64,000 nucleotides of DNA from an uncultured Eubacteriales bacterium. GTDB taxonomy: Bacteria > Bacillota > Clostridia > Oscillospirales > Acutalibacteraceae. Under the pieces are notes generated by a model that had not been told where the DNA came from, ran no database searches, and saw only the letters and a program-made list of their open reading frames with translations. A program made the translations under genes and the position numbers. Each line of letters opens with the position of its first letter. Position 1 is the first letter of the stretch. Below are positions 8,604 through 16,614 of this stretch, one piece after another. The stretch spans positions 47,941-111,940 of the forward strand of contig CAKSCM010000006.1 in the NCBI GenBank assembly GCA_934444365.1, written 5' to 3'.

Positions 8604-9056
8604 CTACTCGTCGAGCCAGCGCACAACATGGTCGGTAAAAAGCACGCCGTCGAGGTGGTCGTTCTCGTGGCAAACGGCCTGAGCGAGCAGATCCTCGCAA
8701 TTAAGCGCGCAAACCTTGCCGTTGCGATCCTGATACTGTACCCGAACCTTTTTCGGACGTATGGTAACGCCCCATTTTCCCGGGCAGGACAGACACCCTT
8801 CGGACTTTTCCTGCCTGCCGGAGGCCTTTAAAATCATCGGGTTTATCATCTCGATGACTCCCTGTCCGACATCGACAATAAACACCCGTCTTAACACACC
8901 GACCTGCGGCGCCGCAAGACCGACTCCGTTGGCTTTTTTCAGTGTCTCAGCCATGTCGTCAAGTAAAACGCACAGCCTGTCGTCAAATGAAGTCACCTCG
9001 CGCGAGGTTTTTCTTAATATACCGTCTTCCTCGGTAACTATATTACGTATAGCCAT
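8604..9056 (-). CDS. def: Peptide deformylase
   Basis: The 150-residue enzyme removes the N-terminal formyl group from nascent proteins. All three family motifs are present: GVGLAAPQVG (about 43-52), EGCLSCP (metal-ligand Cys) and HENDHLDG (the HExxH metal site; the usual HEIDH reads HENDH, leaving the ligands intact). It is the last gene of folE-folP-folB-def, 37 bp after folB. Linkage makes sense because formylation depends on a folate cofactor. AGAGGT precedes the ATG. Confidence 0.95.
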   Translation of the reverse strand: MAIRNIVTEEDGILRKTSREVTSFDDRLCVLLDDMAETLKKANGVGLAAPQVGVLRRVFIVDVGQGVIEMINPMILKASGRQEKSEGCLSCPGKWGVTIRPKKVRVQYQDRNGKVCALNCEDLLAQAVCHENDHLDGVLFTDHVVRWLDE

Positions 9057-9093
9057 TTTTCTACCTCTTGACTTAAAATCTAACCGTATTTTT

Positions 9094-9456
9094 CTACCTT
9101 TGCCGTTCGACCGTCACGCTTACGTCGCTGAATTTTATATCCGGAATGGGTGCCGACGGCTTATGCACCGTGATTTTTGCCCTTTTCAAAACCGGGAATT
9201 CCTCCATCAGCCGACCGGCGCAAAAATCGGCCGCCGCTTCGATAAGGTCAAATCTTTTTAAAACAAAGGCCTCGCATATCACCCTCGCCGCCTCGGCGTA
9301 ATTTAGGGTATTATCAACCAGATCGCTTTTTAAAGCGGCCTTTAAATCGGCGTAAAGCTCGGCGTCAATATAAAAATATTGCCCGTTTTTCTTTTCGTCC
9401 TCGCAAACGCCGTGAAAGGCGAAAATCTCAATGCCCTTTATTACTATCTTTTCCAC
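9094..9456 (-). CDS. folB: Dihydroneopterin aldolase
   Basis: The 120-residue protein converts 7,8-dihydroneopterin to 6-hydroxymethyl-dihydropterin and glycolaldehyde. Signatures are IVIKGIEIFAFHGVCEDEKKNGQYF at the start (written here as recognised pieces: FHGV, EKKNGQ), NYAEAARV in the middle, and the late KITVHKPSAPIP strand-turn. It is 26 bp downstream of folP in the folate operon. A folK (pyrophosphokinase) gene, often fused or next to folB, is absent from this window. Confidence 0.93.
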   Translation of the reverse strand: MEKIVIKGIEIFAFHGVCEDEKKNGQYFYIDAELYADLKAALKSDLVDNTLNYAEAARVICEAFVLKRFDLIEAAADFCAGRLMEEFPVLKRAKITVHKPSAPIPDIKFSDVSVTVERQR

Positions 9457-9482
9457 TTAAAATTTACCCCTGTAATCCGTCG

Positions 9483-10301
9483 TCATTCATCGGCCGTAGC
9501 AACACCTTGCTCAATTCCGCCTATTACCCTTAGCGCATCGGCGGTAAGCTTTACATTGTGGGCTCTTATTATACGCGCACCGTGCGACGCCGCATAAATT
9601 CCGGCCGCAAGACTCGCCATATCACGATTTTGAGGTTCGTCCTCTTTCGAGAGCACACCTATCATCCTTTTGCGGGAAACGCCGGCCAATACCGGCCATT
9701 CGCCGCACAGCTTACCGATATCCCGAAGCAGAGCTATATCCTGTCCCCTCGTTTTGCCGAAACCGAAGCCGGGATCGATTATAAGCCTATTCTCCGGCAC
9801 GCCGTAAAAAGCGGCCTCATTTACCATTTCGCAAAGCCGTCCGTAAACCTCATTCGCAATATCGCAATTATTCGGAAATTCGTCGGTACAGGTTATAACC
9901 CAAAACGCTTTACTTTCCCTTACAATCCGGGCCATTTCCTCGCTGATTTTTCCGCTCACATCATTTATTATAGCCGCCCCGGCATTTACCGACTCCCTTG
10001 CCACCTCGGGATAATAGGTATCAACCGAGACCGGAACCGACGTATCGTTACATATTTCCCTTAAAACCGGTAAAACACGCTCAAGCTCGCTTTCCGCTGA
10101 TATTTCGATATGCCCCGGCCTTGTCGACTGTCCGCCGACGTCTATTATATCGGCGCCGTCCTTTATCATCTCGGCCGCATGAGATAAAGCGTCGCCTAAC
10201 TTAAACCACCGTCCGCCGTCCGAAAAGGAATCTGGGGTTACGTTGAGAATTCCCATCGTAAGCGGCCGGCCGGTCTTAAAAAGCTGTTCAAAATTACTCA
10301 T
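9483..10301 (-). CDS. folP: Dihydropteroate synthase
   Basis: The 272-residue TIM-barrel enzyme condenses para-aminobenzoate with hydroxymethyl-dihydropterin pyrophosphate. Motifs are [15 protein letters not shown] (residues 16-30), [29 protein letters not shown] and the C-terminal RAHNV. It is the sulfonamide target. The start codon overlaps the folE stop by 4 bp (ATGA), so translation is probably coupled. Confidence 0.96.
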   Translation of the reverse strand: MSNFEQLFKTGRPLTMGILNVTPDSFSDGGRWFKLGDALSHAAEMIKDGADIIDVGGQSTRPGHIEISAESELERVLPVLREICNDTSVPVSVDTYYPEVARESVNAGAAIINDVSGKISEEMARIVRESKAFWVITCTDEFPNNCDIANEVYGRLCEMVNEAAFYGVPENRLIIDPGFGFGKTRGQDIALLRDIGKLCGEWPVLAGVSRKRMIGVLSKEDEPQNRDMASLAAGIYAASHGARIIRAHNVKLTADALRVIGGIEQGVATADE

Positions 10302-10864
10302 TTACGCCCTCCGCTTAAAAGCGACATTACCTCGCTTCTTGTCCTGAAGTCGGACTTCATCGTTCCTCTTAATGCCGAGGTCTGAGTAACCGCTCCCGAC
10401 GCACGCGCCCCGCGCATCGTCATGCATAAATGCTCGGCCTCTATTACCACGGCAAGCCCCATGGGCGAAAGATTTTCATAAAGAAAATCGGCTATCTGGG
10501 CGGTAAGCCGCTCCTGAAGCTGAGGCCGGCGCGAAAAGCAGTTTGTGATCCTTGCAAGCTTTGAAAGGCCTATAACCTTGCCGTCCGACGGGATATAAGC
10601 GATATGAGCCCTGCCGATAAAGGGCAGCAAATGATGCTCGCACATAGAATAAAGCGGTATATCGCGAACGACAACCATTTCGTCATTGTCGCTCTCATCA
10701 AAAAACTTCAAATGCTCACGCGGATCCTCACTCATACCACCGAATATCTCGGCATACATATCGGCCACCCGGCGCGGTGTTTCGAGCAATCCCTCGCGCG
10801 AGGGATCCTCCCCCACGGCGCACAGCAATTCCCTGACTGCATTTTCAATTCGCTGCTTGTCCAT
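10298..10864 (-). CDS. folE: GTP cyclohydrolase I
   Basis: The 188-residue enzyme makes dihydroneopterin triphosphate from GTP, the first pterin step of folate synthesis. Motifs include [16 protein letters not shown], the zinc and substrate region [21 protein letters not shown] (recognised as MCEHHLLPF), GLSKLARI and [12 protein letters not shown] longer open frame reaches 11149, but ATG 10864 gives the normal length and N-terminus ([13 protein letters not shown]) with AAGGGAG 11 bases upstream. It is first in the fol-def operon and lies behind a leader of about 165 bases. Confidence 0.95.
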   Translation of the reverse strand: MDKQRIENAVRELLCAVGEDPSREGLLETPRRVADMYAEIFGGMSEDPREHLKFFDESDNDEMVVVRDIPLYSMCEHHLLPFIGRAHIAYIPSDGKVIGLSKLARITNCFSRRPQLQERLTAQIADFLYENLSPMGLAVVIEAEHLCMTMRGARASGAVTQTSALRGTMKSDFRTRSEVMSLLSGGRK

Positions 10865-11030
10865 TAATTTAAAAACTCCCTTGCATTTGCCTTTTACAGA
10901 TAATATATCTAATAATCCCGACAGCACACCCCTAACGATAAGCGGGAATGCTCCTGTCGTTTTTACGTCACATGTACCGCGAGGGGCAAAAAGGTTTAAG
11001 CGAAACCGTTCCCCGTCATATCCGACACTG
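10865..11030 (-). other. Structured 5' leader of the folate operon
   Basis: The untranslated leader contains a perfect GGTTT-CGCTT-AAACC hairpin nested in GGGG/CCCC, and a second long hairpin closed by GACAG/CTGTC with an inner CATTCCC/GGGGTGTG pairing. I compared it by memory with the tetrahydrofolate riboswitch and could not match the conserved core, so I only call it a structured leader. Confidence 0.4.
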
Positions 11031-11035
11031 CACCG

Positions 11036-11064
11036 ATAATACCACATATTGCGAAAAATGTAAA
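11036..11064 (-). promoter_or_regulatory. Sigma-A promoter of folE-folP-folB-def
   Basis: Minus-strand -35 TTTACA (11059-11064), a 17-bp spacer and -10 TATTAT (11036-11041). Confidence 0.75.
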
Positions 11065-11109
11065 CCGTACTTAAAGCCTTACCGAAAAGCACAAAGTATA
11101 TTTCCGCAC

Positions 11110-11142
11110 AAAAAACAGGCAGGATTTCAAACTGCCTGTTTT
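11110..11142 (-). terminator. Intrinsic terminator after the acidic membrane protein gene
   Basis: On the minus strand AAACAGGCAG / CTGCCTGTTT forms a 10-bp stem followed by a T tract. It separates the upstream gene from the fol operon promoter. Confidence 0.8.
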
Positions 11143-11149
11143 GCTGCAT

Positions 11150-11611
11150 TTATTCGTTTTTCGGTTTTTTCGGGTCGGACTTAAGCTCACCCTTTAAATA
11201 CTCCTTGCCCGGACCGGCGAATGTAAGCACCATACCTAAAACACATCCGACGATAAGACCCAAAACAATAAAGACAATCATCTTATTAAAAAGTGCTCCG
11301 AGCAAAATACCGAGCACAAGACAAACCGCCACCGACAAAACGTATCTGTCGGCTGCCGAACGGTACATTTCCGGCTTTTCGACATCGCCGCCATCACTGC
11401 CATTATCGGCAGCACCTGCCGTATTGCCGTCGGCATCGGCAAGGCCCTCATCCCCGGGCAAGGTATACTCATGCGACTCCTCGTCGTACTCGCCTACACT
11501 CCGTTCATATTCCATCTGAGCCATTTCAAGCATAGGATCATAACCGCCGTCACCGTTTGCGCCGTTTTCGTCCTTTTTGACGGAAACGGTACACTCTTTA
11601 TCGTCAGCCAT
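11150..11611 (-). CDS. Small acidic protein with a membrane hairpin
   Basis: The 153-residue product is not recognised. Residues 1-85 are acidic, polar and low in complexity (DENGANGDGG, GDEGLADADGNTAGAADNGSDGGD). Two closely spaced hydrophobic helices follow (about 90-110 and 114-135, VLSVAVCLVLGILLGALF and MIVFIVLGLIVGCVLGMVL), then a short Lys/Glu tail. The architecture predicts an acidic N-terminal tail and charged C-terminus on the same side, probably cytoplasmic. GAGGTG lies 5 bases before the ATG. It lies 60 bp after corA on the same strand and may be cotranscribed with it. Confidence 0.7.
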   Translation of the reverse strand: MADDKECTVSVKKDENGANGDGGYDPMLEMAQMEYERSVGEYDEESHEYTLPGDEGLADADGNTAGAADNGSDGGDVEKPEMYRSAADRYVLSVAVCLVLGILLGALFNKMIVFIVLGLIVGCVLGMVLTFAGPGKEYLKGELKSDPKKPKNE

Positions 11612-11671
11612 AAAAACACCTCACCGCATTTTTCTTTTTACAACACCTCGGCACCGATACCGAAGCCGTAA

Positions 11672-12619
11672 TCAAAACATATCCTTTTTATATAAGAACC
11701 AAGCCACCACAGCGGTAATCACAGCCGCCACCGCACACGGTATCCATATTGTTCCGGCAAACGGCAATCCACCTGCCTCCTCGCCGATATTCATGCCGTA
11801 AAAGCTGAAAATCATGGTCGGTATGGCCATTAATACCGTTATAGATGTAAGCACCTTCATAACAATATTCAGGTTATTGGAAATAACCGAAGCAAAAGCA
11901 TCCATAGTACCGGAAAGTATACTAAGGTATATTCCTACCATTTCAACCGCCTGTTTTACCTCAACCAAAACGTCCTCAAGCAGCTCCTGATCCTCTTCAT
12001 ACAGCTTTAAATACCTGCCGCGCAATATTTTTTCCAGTGTGGATTCATCAGACTTTAAAGAGGTCTGGAAATAAACAAACGACTTTTCCAGATCAAGCAG
12101 GCCTATAAGCTCACGGTTTCGCATCGATTTGCGGAGCTCTTTTTCAAGCCCGCTCGATATTTTATCCATCTGCTTAAGATATTGCAGGTATCTTGCCGAC
12201 ATGCGAAGCAGCAGCATAAAGACAAACTGTGTCTTAAAGGCGGGATTGACCCCTTTTACCATACCGTCGGCCATTTCATGAATGACTGAATTGTCCCGTA
12301 TGCTCACCGTTATAACATTGTCCGGGGTTACTATTATGCCTACCGGCATGGTGCTGTAAACCACCGTTTCACCGCCGGTTTTCTGCTTATCGATAACCGG
12401 CATATCCATTATTATAAGGGTACTGCCGTCTTCGCTTTCTATTCGGGAAGACTCCTCCTCATCAAGCGATGAGCGGATATACTCGGGATCCACCGAATAT
12501 TTTTCGATAAGCTCACTAACTTCTTCATCATCCGGATCGACGACATTTATCCAGCATCCGCGAGAATAATCGCTTTGCTCTTCAAGCCGTCCGTCTACCG
12601 TTTGGTAGTATTTTATCAA
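11672..12619 (-). CDS. corA: CorA-family magnesium/divalent cation channel
   Basis: The 315-residue protein has the CorA layout: a soluble alpha/beta N-terminal domain, a long coiled stalk helix (about 150-250) and two C-terminal membrane helices. The selectivity motif YGMNIG (GMN) ends the first helix. It forms a pentameric Mg2+ channel. The start is TTG 12619, chosen because AGGAGG lies 8 bases upstream and the next residues (IKYYQTVDG) look native. Upstream lie a promoter, a 5' hairpin, a 21-codon leader ORF and a terminator-like stem, so regulation by attenuation is likely. Confidence 0.93.
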   Translation of the reverse strand: MIKYYQTVDGRLEEQSDYSRGCWINVVDPDDEEVSELIEKYSVDPEYIRSSLDEEESSRIESEDGSTLIIMDMPVIDKQKTGGETVVYSTMPVGIIVTPDNVITVSIRDNSVIHEMADGMVKGVNPAFKTQFVFMLLLRMSARYLQYLKQMDKISSGLEKELRKSMRNRELIGLLDLEKSFVYFQTSLKSDESTLEKILRGRYLKLYEEDQELLEDVLVEVKQAVEMVGIYLSILSGTMDAFASVISNNLNIVMKVLTSITVLMAIPTMIFSFYGMNIGEEAGGLPFAGTIWIPCAVAAVITAVVAWFLYKKDMF

Positions 12620-12650
12620 GACGCACTCCTCCTGTCACGGACGGCGCGCG

Positions 12651-12716
12651 TTAAAAAACACGGCTCGCCCGCGTATTTCTACTTCGACCTTTAGGGTTAG
12701 CAGGGTCGGAACTCAC
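12651..12716 (-). CDS. Putative corA leader peptide (21 residues)
   Basis: GTG 12716 is preceded by CGGAGGTG with 8 bases spacing, better than many real genes here. The peptide begins M-S-S-D-P-A-N-P-K-G, continues with five Arg interspersed with small polar residues, and ends R-V-F before TAA 12651-12653. Acidic/proline residues followed by an arginine-rich stretch recall the E. coli and Salmonella MgtL leader that senses Mg2+ through ribosome destabilisation. The reading frame overlaps both arms of the attenuator stem. Function is inferred from position and composition only. Confidence 0.5.
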   Translation of the reverse strand: MSSDPANPKGRSRNTRASRVF

Positions 12717-12722
12717 CGTGTT
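12653..12722 (-). promoter_or_regulatory. Candidate attenuator hairpin in the corA leader
   Basis: Minus-strand AACACGG (12722-12716) pairs perfectly with CCGTGTT (12663-12657), directly followed by a run of T. An inner CGACC/GGTCG pairing gives a branched structure. The left arm overlaps the leader-peptide start codon, so ribosome position would decide whether the terminator forms. Confidence 0.55.
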
Positions 12723-12754
12723 CACCTCCGAAAAATAAGAACATTAAGAATAAT

Positions 12755-12787
12755 AAGGCATGTTTTAAAAAACAAAAACACTGCCTT
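12755..12787 (-). other. 5'-terminal hairpin of the corA transcript
   Basis: AAGGCA-G-TGTTTT pairs with AAAACATGCCTT (one bulged G) immediately after the predicted transcription start. It could stabilise the transcript; no T tract follows. Confidence 0.45.
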
Positions 12788-12791
12788 ATAT

Positions 12792-12819
12792 ATTATATCA
12801 TTTTTAAAGAAAAAAGCAA
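12792..12819 (-). promoter_or_regulatory. Sigma-A promoter of corA
   Basis: Minus-strand -35 TTGCTT (12814-12819), 16-bp spacer, and -10 TATAAT (12792-12797) preceded by TGA (extended -10). The start site falls about 165 bases before the corA TTG. Confidence 0.75.
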
Positions 12820-12862
12820 TCCTAAAATTAAAATTGAATAAAACCGATTTTTCCTTATAACA

Positions 12863-12903
12863 ACAAAAAACGGCACGAGGAACACAAAAATCCTTACGCG
12901 CCG
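12863..12903 (-). terminator. Intrinsic terminator after rnhA
   Basis: Minus-strand stem CGGCGCG(TA)AGGA / TCCTCGTGCCG with a 9-base loop, followed by TTTTTT. Confidence 0.8.
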
Positions 12904-12942
12904 CAAAATCCGACCGGTTATTTTTTATTATAACCGATATTT

Positions 12943-13392
12943 CTATTTATAACGCTCGCTCATCGCAACCGCAAGGCGGTCGCACCGCTCGTTTTCCGGG
13001 TGGCCGTTGTGCCCCTTGACCCACACGACACTGACCTCATGCCTGTCAATAAGGGATAAAAGCTCCTCCCAAAGCTCCCGGTTCAGCGCCGGCTTTTTAT
13101 CGCTTTTTATCCAGCCGTTTTTCTGCCACGAGCGCGCCCATCCCTTATTTATGCCGTTTGCAACATATTGCGAATCGGTATAAAGGGTCACCTCGCATTT
13201 TTCTTTAAGGGCTTTAAGTCCCTCTATGGCCGCCGTCAGCTCCATACGGTTGTTGGTCGTGTCGCCCTCTCCTCCGGAAAGCTCCTTTTCGGCATTTCCG
13301 TAGCGGAGTATACAGCCCCATCCCCCCGGTCCGGGGTTGCCCGAACAGGCTCCATCGGTAAAAATCTCGATTTTTTTAAGCTGTGCATTCAT
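12943..13392 (-). CDS. rnhA: Ribonuclease HI
   Basis: The 149-residue enzyme degrades the RNA strand of RNA-DNA hybrids. Catalytic acids are visible in [15 protein letters not shown] (Asp13), [10 protein letters not shown] (Glu), YTDSQYV (Asp) and the C-terminal ENERCDRLA (Asp); the basic protrusion segment ([10 protein letters not shown]) is present, as in E. coli RNase HI. Its ATG overlaps the hisE stop by 4 bp (ATGA). A terminator follows. Confidence 0.95.
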   Translation of the reverse strand: MNAQLKKIEIFTDGACSGNPGPGGWGCILRYGNAEKELSGGEGDTTNNRMELTAAIEGLKALKEKCEVTLYTDSQYVANGINKGWARSWQKNGWIKSDKKPALNRELWEELLSLIDRHEVSVVWVKGHNGHPENERCDRLAVAMSERYK

Positions 13393-13712
13393 GAGTTTTT
13401 ATCGGTAGTATGAAATTTTTTAAGGTTCCCCGTTTTTTGCGAACGGCGGGCAAGCTCGTCGGCTATTTCCTGAGGTGTTACTTCGCAAAAGGCCGCAAGA
13501 ATAGTCAGATGATAAGCAAGATCACTTATTTCTCCTATAAGCTCCGGCTTTTTGCCGTTTTTGGCGGCGATTATCACTTCGGCACATTCCTCGCCGCATT
13601 TTTTCAGGATTTTATCTATCCCCTGCTCAAAAAGATAACAGGTATACGAGCCCTCCTTAGGGTTTTCTATCCTGTCGAGCACTGTTTGGTAAAGGCTTTC
13701 TATCTCTTTCAT
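13389..13712 (-). CDS. hisE: Phosphoribosyl-ATP pyrophosphatase
   Basis: The 107-residue all-alpha NTP pyrophosphohydrolase of the MazG superfamily carries out step two of histidine biosynthesis. Signatures are [22 protein letters not shown] (seen as [19 protein letters not shown]) and [13 protein letters not shown], which provide the Glu/Asp magnesium ligands. It is a stand-alone hisE, not fused to hisI, and no other his gene is in the window; the neighbour is rnhA with a 4-bp overlap. The rest of the pathway must be elsewhere. Confidence 0.92.
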   Translation of the reverse strand: MKEIESLYQTVLDRIENPKEGSYTCYLFEQGIDKILKKCGEECAEVIIAAKNGKKPELIGEISDLAYHLTILAAFCEVTPQEIADELARRSQKTGNLKKFHTTDKNS

Positions 13713-13760
13713 AAAAAATCTCCTTATGCGCTTGCACCCTACAAAAACATAATAAAAAAT

Positions 13761-14096
13761 AAAGCGACCGGGTCTGTAAGCCGGGTTCTGTAAATGACAG
13801 CCATCTATCTCGACGGCGGATTACTCCGCGCGCTCATGCCATCTTTCAAAAGCACGCCGGGCCGACGTATTGCTTCTTATTGATGTTGCTCCGGATAGGG
13901 TTTACATGGCCGTGCGGTCTCCCGCACGCCGGTGAGCTCTTACCTCGCCTTTTCAGCCTTACCGGTAAAACCGGCGGTGTATCTCTGTTGCACTTTCCCT
14001 AAGGTCACCCTCGGCGGCCGTTAGCCGTTATCCTGCCCTGCGGAGCCCGGACTTTCCTCACACAAAAGGTGCGCGGCTGTCCAACCCGCTCGCTTT
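13761..14096 (-). ncRNA. rnpB: RNase P RNA, catalytic subunit
   Basis: Read on the minus strand, the 336-base RNA starts and ends with complementary AAAGCGAGCGGGT / ACCCGGTCGCTTT (P1). It contains the universally conserved GAGGAAAGUCCGGGCU segment, AGGGUGACCUUAGGGAAAGUGCAACAGAGA (core J/CR elements, recognised as GAAAGUGCAACAGA), GGUAAGAGCUCACC, and the 3' conserved AUAGAUGGCUGUC. The layout matches the ancestral A-type RNase P RNA seen in Clostridia. The RNA cleaves 5' leaders from tRNA precursors. Confidence 0.95.
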
Positions 14097-14181
14097 ATTA
14101 ATAAATAATAACACATTCCCCGATTTAGTCAAGTAATTTTGTCCCGCTTTTCGGCATAAGCTTTTTTCGGGGGTGTTTTAA

Positions 14182-15330
14182 ATGCAGGATAAAAACCTAA
14201 TAAAACAATATGCAGCACAAAACGGCCTTAAAAGCCGCCGGCAGTACCAAAACGACGACCGTTATTACGATGACGGTTATAACGACGACTATAACGATAA
14301 CGACGAATACGGTTATGAAGACAGCGGACATTGCGACCGAAAAAAAGACGATGACGACGATTATTACGCCGAAGAATATACCCCGGCGCACTTTAAGCAA
14401 AAGGAAACGGGGGATCCCTTTACCTCAATAACCCTTACTCAAACGGCCGTTTGCATTGCGGCATTGCTTGCCGTATTTATTGTAAAATTCATAGGCGGAA
14501 ATATTTATACCGGCGTTAAAACCGGATATATAAACCGGTTTTGCCGGGAAACATCGGCCGAAAATGTGGTCGCAACCATAACCTCGATTACAAAAAACGA
14601 CACCGGCAACGGCAGTTCGGATCAAACGGAACAAAACACATCCTCCCTTGAGAAAAATGAAAATGCGTCATCCGATGAAGTTTCAAGCGCCGACAATTCA
14701 GACTCCTTACAAAACGGTGACGCCTATGGCAATCCTAAGGCCGAAAGCACACCGGCTGCCGACGAAAAATCGGCCGCTGAAGCACCGGCCATCGGTGCTG
14801 AGGACGACTTGCCGGACAAAACACAAAGCACCGCACCGACAGCTAAACCGCTTGTATCCGCCAAAAGCCAAAGCGGAGCGAAAGCCCTTAACATCGGCAG
14901 CAGAATCTCTCCCGTAACCGCAACAATACCGGCTGCAGCGGCAAACTCGCTTTTAACCCCTATAAGCGGCGAAATAACCTCGTTATACGGGCTTCGGGAT
15001 CATCCGATATACAATGAAAATCTTTTTCACAGCGGCGTTGACATAGGCGCCGATTACGGCAGCGAGATAAAATCCGCCCTTGACGGGACGGTCAAAACGG
15101 TCGCAAGCGACAGCGGATACGGGATATATACCGTTATTCAAAGCGGTAATATAACCGCCCTTTATGCCCATTGCAGCAAAATTAATGTCTCCGAGGGCGA
15201 CACGGTAAAAAGAGGTCAAAACATCGCCGAGGTTGGAAGCACCGGGGTCTCAACCGGTCCCCATTTGCATTTTGAGGTATCGGTAAACGGGGTGACCGTG
15301 AATCCGCTGTGGCTGTTATCTAACGAATAA
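14182..15330 (+). CDS. Membrane-anchored M23/LytM-domain protein, SpoIVFA-like
   Basis: The 382-residue protein has an Asp/Tyr/Asn-rich cytoplasmic N-terminus (about residues 25-65), one membrane helix (86-105), a long Ser/Ala/Thr/Glu-rich linker and a C-terminal M23 domain (about 258-378). The zinc motifs look complete (HSGVDIGA and HLHFEV with an upstream AHC), so it may be an active endopeptidase, unlike many sporulation LytM proteins. The SpoIVFB-like metalloprotease gene follows after 4 bp, the arrangement of spoIVFA-spoIVFB. GGGGGTG lies before the ATG. A general cell-wall hydrolase is the alternative. Confidence 0.8.
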   Translation: MQDKNLIKQYAAQNGLKSRRQYQNDDRYYDDGYNDDYNDNDEYGYEDSGHCDRKKDDDDDYYAEEYTPAHFKQKETGDPFTSITLTQTAVCIAALLAVFIVKFIGGNIYTGVKTGYINRFCRETSAENVVATITSITKNDTGNGSSDQTEQNTSSLEKNENASSDEVSSADNSDSLQNGDAYGNPKAESTPAADEKSAAEAPAIGAEDDLPDKTQSTAPTAKPLVSAKSQSGAKALNIGSRISPVTATIPAAAANSLLTPISGEITSLYGLRDHPIYNENLFHSGVDIGADYGSEIKSALDGTVKTVASDSGYGIYTVIQSGNITALYAHCSKINVSEGDTVKRGQNIAEVGSTGVSTGPHLHFEVSVNGVTVNPLWLLSNE

Positions 15331-15334
15331 AAGC

Positions 15335-15943
15335 ATGGAGATAACATTTTGCGGCTGTAAAATATCCGTTTCGCCGACATTCATGTCGGCGGTCACCTTA
15401 ATGCTGATTTTCGATAAAACCGGCATGTTTGTCTATGTTGCTCTTTCGGCCGGAATACACGAGACGGGACACATCATTGCTTTGCGGCTTTTCGGAAATT
15501 ATCCCCGGCGGATATCGCTCAGTCCTTTTTCACTGGAAATAATTCCGGCACATCCGCCGAGCGGTATTTTTCAGGAAATATCGGTTTCCTTCGGCGGCGC
15601 CGCGGCGAATCTAATAGCCTCGGGAGTACTTTTACCTCTCGGCTTTTCTTTGAAAGAGCCCTTTTTTACGGCGTTTGCCGCTTCAAACACGGCGCTGTGC
15701 ATATTTAACCTTTTACCCCTCAGCGGCCTCGACGGCGGAGATATTCTGATGATCTTCGCAACCGCAATCCTCGACAGCAAACGGGCCGCTTTTTTATGCA
15801 AAACGGTATCGATGTGCGTATCGTTTACAGGAATTATCGCCGGAATAATTATATTTTGCCGCTTGCAAAAACCGGCATTGCTGATATTTTCGATTTATGC
15901 ATTTACAACCTCCTCCCTGATGAAAAGACCTATGCGTCGTTAA
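15335..15943 (+). CDS. M50 site-2-type intramembrane metalloprotease, SpoIVFB-like
   Basis: The 202-residue polytopic protein has the S2P zinc motif HETGH (residues 42-46) and the distal Asp motif NLLPLSGLDGG (about 126-136), so all three zinc ligands are present. In Bacillus SpoIVFB cleaves pro-sigma-K during sporulation and is held in check by SpoIVFA; the upstream gene here fits that partner. The protein is shorter than B. subtilis SpoIVFB and lacks a C-terminal CBS domain. The ribosome site is poor, so translation may depend on termination of the upstream gene 4 bp away. Confidence 0.82.
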   Translation: MEITFCGCKISVSPTFMSAVTLMLIFDKTGMFVYVALSAGIHETGHIIALRLFGNYPRRISLSPFSLEIIPAHPPSGIFQEISVSFGGAAANLIASGVLLPLGFSLKEPFFTAFAASNTALCIFNLLPLSGLDGGDILMIFATAILDSKRAAFLCKTVSMCVSFTGIIAGIIIFCRLQKPALLIFSIYAFTTSSLMKRPMRR

Positions 15944-16054
15944 ACAGTATTGCTAAATCAGCATAACATAATTAAAATACAGTAATAATTAATGTGTAAC
16001 GGCGACATTTTTTTGATATTTTCAACATATTATAACTATTTTCATCTTTAGCAC

Positions 16055-16083
16055 TTGACAAGTGCGCAAAAATATGTTAAAGT
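16055..16083 (+). promoter_or_regulatory. Candidate promoter of a noncoding transcript
   Basis: Perfect -35 TTGACA, a 17-bp spacer and a weak -10 TAAAGT. No open reading frame with a ribosome site follows. Confidence 0.4.
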
Positions 16084-16424
16084 ATTTTCACACTGAGGGT
16101 AAATGTGTTACATACGTTAATCGGTTTGCGAATCTGCTTTGCCCGCGGTTTAAGGTGTACGGTTTGATTTAAGCGCCGTTTTTCAATATGCGGTTTCGGT
16201 ACACCGAATTTAATAATGATAACTCCTTCCTTTCCATTTTCAGCTCCGGAGACGGTTTCTTTGATCTTTTTATTTTTATTAAGATCTGACGGAATCGGCT
16301 TCGGAGCCTTGTATTTATAAGCAAACATTGTTATAAAAAAACTTTGCAGCGATGCAAAGAAAAATAAAACGGATATTATAAAATCCTTACGCCTTGCGAG
16401 CGACAATGAACAAGGCCGTAATAA

Positions 16425-16480
16425 AAAAGCACACCGTCAAGGAACTCATTACGAATTCCCGGCGGTGTGTTTTGTTTTAT
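16425..16480. terminator. Bidirectional intrinsic terminator
   Basis: CACACCG (16430-16436) pairs with CGGTGTG (16463-16469), with inner GGAA/TTCC; T-rich tails lie on both strands. It would end trmK transcription on the minus strand and any plus-strand transcript. Confidence 0.7.
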
Positions 16481-16614
16481 TATGTTTTTATGCTCTCGTA
16501 TGAGCTTTTTTAGCACTGTAAAACGAAACAAAAACTAATTTTACGGTATTTCGGCCTCTCATTTATACGACCGAGGCCATAAAGCACAGCCTTTTCTTTT
16601 CAAGCAATTTGATT

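Larger units (their letters stand above)
15944..16614. other. Intergenic stretch without a supportable gene; possible small-RNA locus
   Basis: A 109-residue minus-strand frame (16077-16406) has only a TTG start and no ribosome site. On the plus strand a promoter-like TTGACA-17-TAAAGT (16055-16083) is followed by a long-range pairing GGTGTAC/GTACACC (about 16153-16204) and ends at the terminator at 16425-16480. This could be a noncoding transcript of about 390 bases. Short hairpins near 16488-16512 and 16550-16580 have no clear role. Confidence 0.35.

Noticed and set aside
10865..11030. Tetrahydrofolate riboswitch before folE
   Set aside because: The conserved core sequences could not be matched; kept only as an uncharacterised leader.
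10865..11149. Extension of the folE reading frame by 95 codons
   Set aside because: It covers the promoter and structured leader; GTP cyclohydrolase I has its normal length from ATG 10864.
12619..12822. M-box (Mg2+) riboswitch before corA
   Set aside because: The conserved M-box core could not be found by eye, and the leader is too short; a leader peptide with a terminator explains it better.
13410..14100. Plus-strand frames across hisE and the RNase P RNA region
   Set aside because: They are antisense to well-supported hisE and rnpB.
16077..16406. 109-residue minus-strand frame with a hydrophobic N-terminus
   Set aside because: TTG start, no ribosome site, basic composition and no recognised family; the strand opposite has the better transcription signals.
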